Shown: positions 33,194 to 37,850 of the stretch, piece by piece
Position numbering within the stretch: the stretch's first letter is position 1
Layout: each line of letters starts with the position of its first letter
Source: an uncultured Bacilli bacterium
Lineage (GTDB): Bacteria > Bacillota_I > Bacilli_A > RF39 > UBA660
NCBI GenBank assembly: GCA_910579455.1
Contig: CAJTUT010000010.1
Coordinates: 1 to 37,850, forward strand
Direction of reading: 5' to 3'
Length of the DNA stretch: 37,850 nt
The notes under the pieces: model-generated
The model's database searches: none
What the model was told of the DNA's origin: nothing
What the model saw: only the letters and a program-made list of their open reading frames with translations
Made by a program: the position numbers and the translations under genes

Positions 33194-34381
33194 TTAACCA
33201 TTCATATGCTTTTTAATTCTAGTAACTAAAAATCCCATAACTGTAATTGTTAACGTTAAAAATATTAGAAAGTAATTGATATACTCTTCTTTTTTTAGGA
33301 GAACAATTAGAAATAAAATAAAATATCCTAAAATTCTTCCTATATTTAAAATTACTTCCCTGATAGCCCAAAACTCTATTTCATTTTCCTCTTTGATTAA
33401 TTTAGTATTGCTAATATTAAATAGTCTAATATCTATAATCATCGTTAAAATATTAATAAAAATATTGTACCCAAAATGATAGAAAACTAACGTTATATCA
33501 TTCGTAAATAAAAGTAATACAAATAAACATAATACAGGAATAATAGAACAAGTTAAAATAACTAGTTTATCATCTTTCTTTTTAAAAATTTTACTATATA
33601 GAAAAGATAAAAAAATCGTAATCACTGATGAAACAGAAGTGATAACTCCTAGATTCATATCTGTTTTAAAGGCATTTAAAATGAGTACTGTTACGATTAC
33701 CGTTAACACTGCATCGGAAAGATTAAACCCTTTTAAAAATTCTACTTTAAAGATTGTATTTATCTCCTTATTCGCTCTTAATTTTTGGTATGAGGAAAAA
33801 AGTGTGAACTTATAATTTTTATTTTCTCTAGGTTTAATAAAAAAAGATAAAACAATTTGAACGAGAGAAAGAATGGCAATAATAATTGCCGTTATGTGGA
33901 AATCGGTAGTGGTAATTAGACTTCCTAATATAATTGGAGTCAAGACACTTACTAATAAGGAGACAGTCTTCCTTTTAACTTCATATTCCTCTCTATCTTT
34001 ATTTTCTATTTGACTCGCTATAAAAAGATTATACGGAAAACAATAACAGATGGCAGATATTCCATATAAGAATGATACTATATATAAATAATTTAAGATT
34101 CTTTCTTTTAATATAATAATGGATAAGATATAGAAAAAATTTAACACTACTCCAACTCGAAACATCTCTATTTGAAACTTATTTCTAATGATATAACTTA
34201 TAACCAATCCTACTATTGCTATGATAAAATAACTGGATATATTATAAATTGATAAATCAAGAAGCCCCTCTTTAGAGGTTTTTATAAAGTAAGCGATTAA
34301 AAATGGTCCAAAGAAAATTTCCATAATTTTTCTTAATGCACTTACTGTAATTAATATATTTTCTTTTGCCTTATTCTTCAT
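33194..34381 (-). CDS. MFS-type membrane transporter
   Basis: 395 residues with about eleven or twelve hydrophobic helices. The overall layout, with a central charged loop near residue 190-215 (KPRENKNYKFTLFSSYQKLR), fits a two-half MFS permease; the loop after helix 2 (SYIIRNKFQIEMFR) is consistent. No transport motif identifies a substrate. The start overlaps the end of the decayed HAD gene by 11 bases (ATGAAGAATAAG), so the two were once translationally coupled. In related bacteria similar MFS genes lie beside Cof-type phosphatases. GAGGATG lies 7 bases upstream. Confidence 0.8.
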   Translation of the reverse strand: MKNKAKENILITVSALRKIMEIFFGPFLIAYFIKTSKEGLLDLSIYNISSYFIIAIVGLVISYIIRNKFQIEMFRVGVVLNFFYILSIIILKERILNYLYIVSFLYGISAICYCFPYNLFIASQIENKDREEYEVKRKTVSLLVSVLTPIILGSLITTTDFHITAIIIAILSLVQIVLSFFIKPRENKNYKFTLFSSYQKLRANKEINTIFKVEFLKGFNLSDAVLTVIVTVLILNAFKTDMNLGVITSVSSVITIFLSFLYSKIFKKKDDKLVILTCSIIPVLCLFVLLLFTNDITLVFYHFGYNIFINILTMIIDIRLFNISNTKLIKEENEIEFWAIREVILNIGRILGYFILFLIVLLKKEEYINYFLIFLTLTITVMGFLVTRIKKHMNG

Positions 34382-34897
34382 TTTCTAACACATCCTCAAT
34401 GAATTCCGATACACTTTCATACTCTTTATAATTTTTATCTTTTAACTCTGATACTGCATTTTTCATAATAGAACCACGGTAATCTTCTATCATACAAATA
34501 TCATTATAACTATCTCCGATTGTATAAATTGCTTTTGATTCTTCTAAAATCCCTATTTCTTTAATTGCAGTGGATTTGCTTGTCTTACTTGAAATAATTT
34601 CTTTTTTCTTTTAACTTTAATAGTTTTATTATCTTCTCTTTTATCTTATTAGGAATAGTATATTTACTTATTATTTCATTTCCTTTTAAAGTCACAGCTC
34701 CATGACATAATATAAAATAGTCGTATTCAATATGATATTTCTAGATTTCTTTCATAATTGATAAATAACTCCTACCGATTGCTAAGATAAAAATATTCCC
34801 TTTTTTCATAATTTTTTTTAGTGCTTGTTAATTTTTTAATATCATCATCATTTCTATAAAAAATGTCATCATAATTGCTAACAATTACTTTTTTCAT
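34371..34897 (-). pseudogene. Decayed Cof-type HAD phosphatase upstream of the MFS gene
   Basis: On the minus strand the ATG at 34897 begins MKKVIVSNYDDIFYRNDDDI, the expected N-terminus though the nucleophile Asp of DxD is replaced by Asn. It then shifts frame to ALKKIMKKGNIFILAIGRSY, continues to KYHIEYDYFILCHGAVTLKG with a stop, shifts again, and ends with AIYTIGDSYNDICMIEDYRG and EYESVSEFIEDVLENEE at 34371. GDSYND is HAD motif IV. At least two frameshifts and one stop break the gene; the remaining piece still overlaps the MFS start. It resembles a YidA/Cof phosphatase. Confidence 0.85.
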
Positions 34898-35021
34898 GTT
34901 CCTGCTTTCCTTTCACTACAATAATAGGCTGGATTCTATGTTCTTGTTTAAGAAATTCATGATCAAACCACATGGTATAAAACTTAAAGGCTGAAAAATA
35001 GTGTAAATAAAAGGTGGAATT

Positions 35022-35762
35022 TTAATTTCTAGCAGCACCATCTACTGATAAAACCACTCCTGTAATATAGTTGGCCATATCACTCGCTAGAAATAAAAAT
35101 GCATTTGCAATATCCTCTGGCTTTCCGATTCTTCCTAATGGGATTGTTTTAATAAGTGGTTCTATCATTTCTCTTGGCAAACTTTTAACCATGTCTGTTT
35201 CTATAATTCCTGGCGCTATGGCATTTACACGAATACCATCCTTGGCTAACTCTAATGCTAAGGATTTGGTAATACCATTTACAGCAAATTTACTAGCTGG
35301 ATACATAACACCTGATGGCTGACCATATATACTAACCATAGAGCTTGTATTTAAAATAACTCCCTTACTTTTTCTTAAATATGGAATTGCTATTTTTGAA
35401 CAGGTAAAAACTGACTTTATATTTAAATTACTAATTTTCTCATATTCCTCATCTGTATAGTTTTCAAGCGAAGTATTTGATGATATTCCAGCATTATTAA
35501 CTAATATATCTATATGACCAAATTCTGCTTCTACCTTTTTAAATATTTTTTGGATTTGTTTTTCATCTGTTAAATTTGGATGAAATCCAATTACTTTATA
35601 ATTAGAATATTTCTCTTTTAACTGTCCTAGAGCATTTGTCACAGTTTTATCATTTGAACCAAACAGTACTACCTTTGCACCGTTTTCTAAAAACTTTTTG
35701 ACAATTGCGTAACCAATTCCCCTAGTTCCTCCTGTTACAATTGCAACCCGTCCTGTTAACAT
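35022..35762 (-). CDS. Short-chain dehydrogenase/reductase, FabG-like
   Basis: 246 residues. The classic SDR fold is complete: TGGTRGIG (NAD(P) binding, 11-18), NNAG (89-92), a catalytic Ser in LNTSSMVS, Tyr-x-x-x-Lys in YPASK, and the C-terminal GVVLSVDGA. FabG, the 3-oxoacyl-ACP reductase, is the closest common form, but there is no fab cluster nearby. A stand-alone SDR in a gut organism could also be a hydroxysteroid or sugar-alcohol dehydrogenase. GGAG lies 10 bases before the ATG. It is transcribed divergently from spoIVFA. Confidence 0.85.
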   Translation of the reverse strand: MLTGRVAIVTGGTRGIGYAIVKKFLENGAKVVLFGSNDKTVTNALGQLKEKYSNYKVIGFHPNLTDEKQIQKIFKKVEAEFGHIDILVNNAGISSNTSLENYTDEEYEKISNLNIKSVFTCSKIAIPYLRKSKGVILNTSSMVSIYGQPSGVMYPASKFAVNGITKSLALELAKDGIRVNAIAPGIIETDMVKSLPREMIEPLIKTIPLGRIGKPEDIANAFLFLASDMANYITGVVLSVDGAARN

Positions 35763-35938
35763 AATATCATCACTCCATATAATTACTAGAAATAATAAAT
35801 AGTTGAATCCGCCAAAATTTTAAGAAATAAATTAAGGAAACCCGATTTTTCTATTAAGTCTATACTATCATATTTTTTGTATTTAAAAAACCCTGGATAG
35901 TCAAGTTTTTTTGTAACTTCACCAATATCCAAATTTAA

Positions 35939-35966
35939 TCATATATATGATTTTTACTCATATAAT
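35939..35966 (+). promoter_or_regulatory. SigE-type promoter of spoIVFA-spoIVFB
   Basis: TCATATA (35939-35945), 13 bases, CATATAAT (35959-35966). This fits the mother-cell SigE consensus (-35 TCATATT, -10 CATACAnT with 13-15 bases between). A 16-base palindrome (35937-35952) covers the -35. The known spoIVF operon of B. subtilis is SigE dependent. Confidence 0.65.
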
Positions 35967-35986
35967 TTGGTAAGGAGATTAAGAAT

Positions 35987-36577
35987 ATGAATGTAGAAAA
36001 TTATAGAAGTCCAAAAAAAGGAAAGAAAAAACTAGTTTTAAAAACAGGTGTTAGAAGTTTTATAAACAGAATATTAATGGTAATGGTATTGTTCTTAATG
36101 AGTCTTATCCTAATAAAAAGTAATACCAATTTTAAAAATAATATTATAAAGTATGTTTATGAAGATAATTTAAAATTTACAAAATTAAAGTCTATATATG
36201 AAAAATATTTTGGTAAAATTCTATCTATAGATAAGGTAGCACCCAAGGAAGAAGCGGTTTTTAGTGAAAAATTAGAATATAAAAAATCTAATGTATATAA
36301 GGATGGCGTTTTACTTACTGTAAATCAAAATTATTTAGTACCAACATTAGAAAGCGGAATTGTTGTTTTTATGGGAGAAAAAAAGGAATATGGAACTACT
36401 ATCATTATCGAGCAGGTGGATGGAATTGATGTATGGTATTCTAATATCAAGTCAAATGATATCAAAATGTACGATTATATAGAAAAAGGTAGTCTAATAG
36501 GAGAAACGAACGGGGAAAAATTGTATATGGTATTTCAGAAAGATGGGGCCTACTTAGATTATAAGAAGTATCTATAA
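35987..36577 (+). CDS. spoIVFA: SpoIVFA, regulator of the pro-SigK protease
   Basis: 196 residues. A basic N-terminal tail (RSPKKGKKKLVLKTG) precedes one membrane helix (LMVMVLFLMSLILIKS). The C-terminal part, from about residue 115, is an M23 (LytM-type) fold: ESGIVVFMGEKKEYGTTIII, then WYSNI and KGSLIGE. The metal-binding and catalytic His residues of active M23 enzymes are lost (YAHL reads YSNI; HLHF reads KLYMVF), as in SpoIVFA. It holds SpoIVFB in check in the outer forespore membrane. The match is by layout, size and neighbour. AAGGAG precedes the ATG, with a SigE-like promoter upstream, and spoIVFB follows. It is the classic checkpoint for late mother-cell gene expression. Confidence 0.85.
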   Translation: MNVENYRSPKKGKKKLVLKTGVRSFINRILMVMVLFLMSLILIKSNTNFKNNIIKYVYEDNLKFTKLKSIYEKYFGKILSIDKVAPKEEAVFSEKLEYKKSNVYKDGVLLTVNQNYLVPTLESGIVVFMGEKKEYGTTIIIEQVDGIDVWYSNIKSNDIKMYDYIEKGSLIGETNGEKLYMVFQKDGAYLDYKKYL

Positions 36578-36641
36578 ATACCTTTATATCAGTCCCCTTT
36601 TTATTTTTTTCGCCCTAATAGCAGCCTTAATCGGTGCCTTT

Positions 36642-37316
36642 ATGCCTTTTATTTTATTGATTTCACTAATCATCGTTCATGAATTAGGTCATTTTCTGTG
36701 TGCTTTATTTTTTAAAATCAATGTAGATAAGATTTATATTTATCCATTTGGTGGCATTTCTAAGTTTCATATCTGTCTAAATGAAAGTTTATTGAAAGAA
36801 TTACTAATACTAATCATGGGTCCAATTTTTCAGATCATATTTTACTTAGTGCTTGCTCATATTCATTATTTTAATTCATACATGGAATTAATATCCATCT
36901 ACCATTATACAATCCTATTTTTTAATCTACTACCTATATATCCTTTAGACGGAGGCAAATTACTTAATATTATTCTTTGTTTTCATCTTTCCTTTCGAAA
37001 TAGTTTAAATATTTCCTTATTTCTATCTTATTTAACTGTGTTTGTATTATCAATATATATGTTGTCAAAAAACTTCACAATCAATGTAATCGTAATTATT
37101 AGTTTCCTTATTTATAAAATAGGAATTGAGATGAAAAGAAAAGATTATATCATGGATAAATTTTTATTAGAAAGATATCTTCACCATTATCATTTTAAAA
37201 AATGGAAAAAAGTAAATGATATCAATCATTTCATGAGAAACAAATGTCACATTATAAAAGTAGAAAATAAATATTATACCGAAAGATCTATTCTTAATCA
37301 TAAATTTAAGAAATAG
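36642..37316 (+). CDS. spoIVFB: SpoIVFB, site-2 intramembrane protease that processes pro-SigK
   Basis: 224 residues from the ATG shown. The zinc motif is HELGH (His13, Glu14, His17), and NLLPIYPLDGGK gives the third ligand Asp103. YIYPFGGIS, MGPIFQI and the C-terminal FLLERYLHHYHF, then CHIIKVENK match SpoIVFB of B. subtilis. The true protein should begin upstream: the same frame stays open back to 36558 and reads YKYLYISPLFIFFALIAALI, the family's first membrane helix. No ATG, GTG or TTG lies in that part, so the start is a non-AUG codon (ATT 36558, ATA 36561, or ATC 36570 or 36588) or coupled to the end of spoIVFA. It cuts pro-SigK in the forespore membrane. Confidence 0.9.
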   Translation: MPFILLISLIIVHELGHFLCALFFKINVDKIYIYPFGGISKFHICLNESLLKELLILIMGPIFQIIFYLVLAHIHYFNSYMELISIYHYTILFFNLLPIYPLDGGKLLNIILCFHLSFRNSLNISLFLSYLTVFVLSIYMLSKNFTINVIVIISFLIYKIGIEMKRKDYIMDKFLLERYLHHYHFKKWKKVNDINHFMRNKCHIIKVENKYYTERSILNHKFKK

Positions 37317-37318
37317 TA

Positions 37319-37348
37319 TTGACTTTTAAAATATTATTGTGATATAAT
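37319..37348 (+). promoter_or_regulatory. SigA promoter of tRNA-Ala
   Basis: TTGACT (37319-37324), 18-base spacer, perfect TATAAT (37343-37348) with TG one base before it. It lies 32 bases before the tRNA. Confidence 0.75.
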
Positions 37349-37380
37349 TTTATCGTTAGCTTGCTTAATTGCTTATAGTT

Positions 37381-37456
37381 GGGGCATTAGCTCAGCTGGG
37401 AGAGCGTCACGTTTGCACCGTGAAGGTCAGCGGTTCGATCCCGCTATGCTCCACCA
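37381..37456 (+). tRNA. tRNA-Ala (anticodon TGC)
   Basis: Acceptor stem GGGGCAT pairs with ATGCTCC; D-arm (GCTCAGCTGGGAGAGC), anticodon loop TTTGCAC with TGC, T-arm (AGCGGTTCGATCCCGCT) and encoded ACCA at the end. All arms fold cleanly. Confidence 0.98.
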
Positions 37457-37468
37457 TTATAAAACTAT

Positions 37469-37491
37469 CCCTTGGTTATCAAGGGTTTTAT
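37469..37491 (+). terminator. Hairpin between the two tRNA genes
   Basis: Stem CCCTTG/CAAGGG, 5-base loop, then TTTTATTAT. It looks like an intrinsic terminator, and a processing signal is the alternative, because no clear promoter precedes tRNA-Thr. Confidence 0.55.
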
Positions 37492-37496
37492 TATAC

Positions 37497-37570
37497 GCCG
37501 ATATAGTATAGTGGTAGAACAGATCCTTGGTAAGGATCAGAGGCAAGTTCAATTCTTGCTATCGGCACCA
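37497..37570 (+). tRNA. tRNA-Thr (anticodon GGT)
   Basis: Acceptor GCCGATA/TATCGGC, anticodon stem GATCC/GGATC with loop TTGGTAA giving GGT, T-arm GCAAG/CTTGC with TTCAATT, and CCA at the end. The D-arm (GTATAGTGGTAGAAC) has one weak pair. Thr identity rests on the anticodon. Confidence 0.93.
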
Positions 37571-37582
37571 GATTGATACCAA

Positions 37583-37635
37583 ACTCGAACTTTTCGAGTA
37601 TTAAAATAAAACGACTTGCCAAAAAGTCGTTTTTA
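37583..37635 (+). terminator. Hairpins after tRNA-Thr
   Basis: A small stem ACTCGAA/TTCGAGT (37583-37599) is followed by a strong one, AAAACGACTT/AAGTCGTTTT with a 6-base loop (37608-37633) and a T run. The second is the likely end of the tRNA transcript. Confidence 0.8.
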
Positions 37636-37644
37636 TGATACTAT
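37616..37644 (+). promoter_or_regulatory. Promoter of the candidate antitoxin RNA
   Basis: TTGCCA (37616-37621), 17-base spacer, TACTAT (37639-37644) with TG one base before. It overlaps the tRNA terminator and points into the structured RNA at 37651-37765. Confidence 0.55.
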
Positions 37645-37650
37645 GAATAT

Positions 37651-37765
37651 GTCAAGGAAACTTGCATAAAATAAAAAGGAACATTCAATATGCCGATGTT
37701 GAGTGTTGCCATTTAATTGGTTACCACCTAAATCATTGGATGAGTTAGGTGGATTTCTTTTATAT
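37651..37765 (+). ncRNA. Candidate antisense RNA (type I antitoxin)
   Basis: A plus-strand RNA of about 110 bases would start after the promoter at 37616-37644. It has no good reading frame. It forms one hairpin AACATTCAA/TTGAGTGTT (37682-37709 region) and a long one, CCACCTAA/TTAGGTGG (37724-37752, inner stem TCAT/ATGA) followed by TTTCTTTT. The second hairpin overlaps the 3' end of the minus-strand transcript of the small hydrophobic peptide, so the two RNAs would pair, as in the Fst/par type I family. Confidence 0.5.
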
Positions 37766-37843
37766 TAGAGTTGTAAATAACAATAATAGTAAAAGGAAGA
37801 TAATAATTACTAGAGCAAAGATTAGTAAATCTTTCTTGTTCAT
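37760..37843 (-). CDS. Candidate type I toxin peptide, 27 residues
   Basis: MNKKDLLIFALVIII and then FLLLLLFTTLI: a charged start of five residues and one strongly hydrophobic helix to the end, the form of Fst/TxpA/Ldr-type membrane toxins. It is followed on the minus strand by the CCACCTAA/TTAGGTGG hairpin shared with the plus-strand RNA. The ribosome binding site lies outside or at the very edge of the window, so the start is not confirmed. I recognise the arrangement, not a named family; the alternative is a chance hydrophobic reading frame. Confidence 0.5.
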   Translation of the reverse strand: MNKKDLLIFALVIIIFLLLLLLFTTLI

Positions 37844-37850
37844 TGCATCG

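Noticed and set aside
35937..35952. 16-base palindrome AATCATATATATGATT as a regulator site
   Set aside because: It overlaps the SigE-type -35 and is made of AT repeats, so chance and promoter function explain it well enough; I mention it only in the promoter entry.
37469..37491. Treating the two tRNAs as separate transcripts because of the hairpin
   Set aside because: No promoter is visible between the hairpin and tRNA-Thr, so read-through or processing from the tRNA-Ala promoter is as likely.
1..37850. CRISPR array, prophage genes, restriction-modification or other defence system
   Set aside because: I saw no regularly spaced direct repeats, no integrase or phage structural genes, and no nuclease or methylase motifs. 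The tail-fibre-like motif in the partial gene at the left edge alone is not evidence for a prophage.

Overview
The window is AT-rich DNA from a low-GC, spore-forming member of the Bacillota, probably class Bacilli. A gut lineage related to the Mollicutes-like RF39/CAG 'Mycoplasma' group would fit, but that placement is inference. The evidence is a Gram-positive PolC, Shine-Dalgarno sites of the AGGAGG type, SigA promoters (TTGACA/TATAAT), two CotZ/CotY-type spore coat proteins and a spoIVFA-spoIVFB pair. Trp codons are TGG and at least one gene (23551-23856) ends in TGA next to a terminator, so the standard bacterial code applies and not the Mycoplasma code.

Layout. (1) 1-8233, mostly minus strand: a partial surface-type protein behind a promoter with a G8 tract, a YlxY-like deacetylase pseudoenzyme, a TasA/camelysin-like secreted protein, pnp, rpsO, a 592-residue unknown protein, and a single-frame fusion of a VanY-type D,D-carboxypeptidase with TruB. 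The order truB > rpsO > pnp > ylxY matches Bacillus subtilis, with ribF/ribC replaced by the unknown gene. (2) 8257-15580: polC, an unknown protein, a cupin, a Cof-type HAD phosphatase and a decayed PAP2 phosphatase. (3) 15579-21718: a tail-anchored protein, ferredoxin, a degenerate transglutaminase-like protein, an RluB-type pseudouridine synthase, a protein-kinase-like protein, unknown proteins and two decayed genes. (4) 21840-28475: a sporulation and envelope block with a Gly/Asn/Tyr-rich small protein, a KinB-like histidine kinase, a membrane-anchored EIIB-like protein without its cysteine, two CotZ proteins, a RodA/FtsW/SpoVE protein, a PrsW-type protease and a zinc-ribbon/TM/PASTA protein. 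(5) 28528-35762: a Rieske-tailed FAD oxidoreductase, an M18 aminopeptidase, an XRE membrane regulator with a DUF4097 partner, an MFS protein, a decayed HAD phosphatase and a FabG-like reductase. (6) 35937-37850: spoIVFA-spoIVFB behind a SigE-like promoter, tRNA-Ala(TGC), tRNA-Thr(GGT), and a candidate type I toxin-antitoxin locus at the right edge.

Together the genes show housekeeping RNA metabolism and replication mixed with mother-cell sporulation functions. SpoIVFB would process pro-SigK under SpoIVFA control, CotZ proteins would build the coat crust, and a KinB-like kinase could feed the phosphorelay. At least six intergenic gaps hold frameshifted gene remnants, so the genome appears to be losing genes. 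The observations I rate highest are the VanY-TruB fusion, the candidate type I toxin-antitoxin locus and the promoter with a G8 spacer tract.
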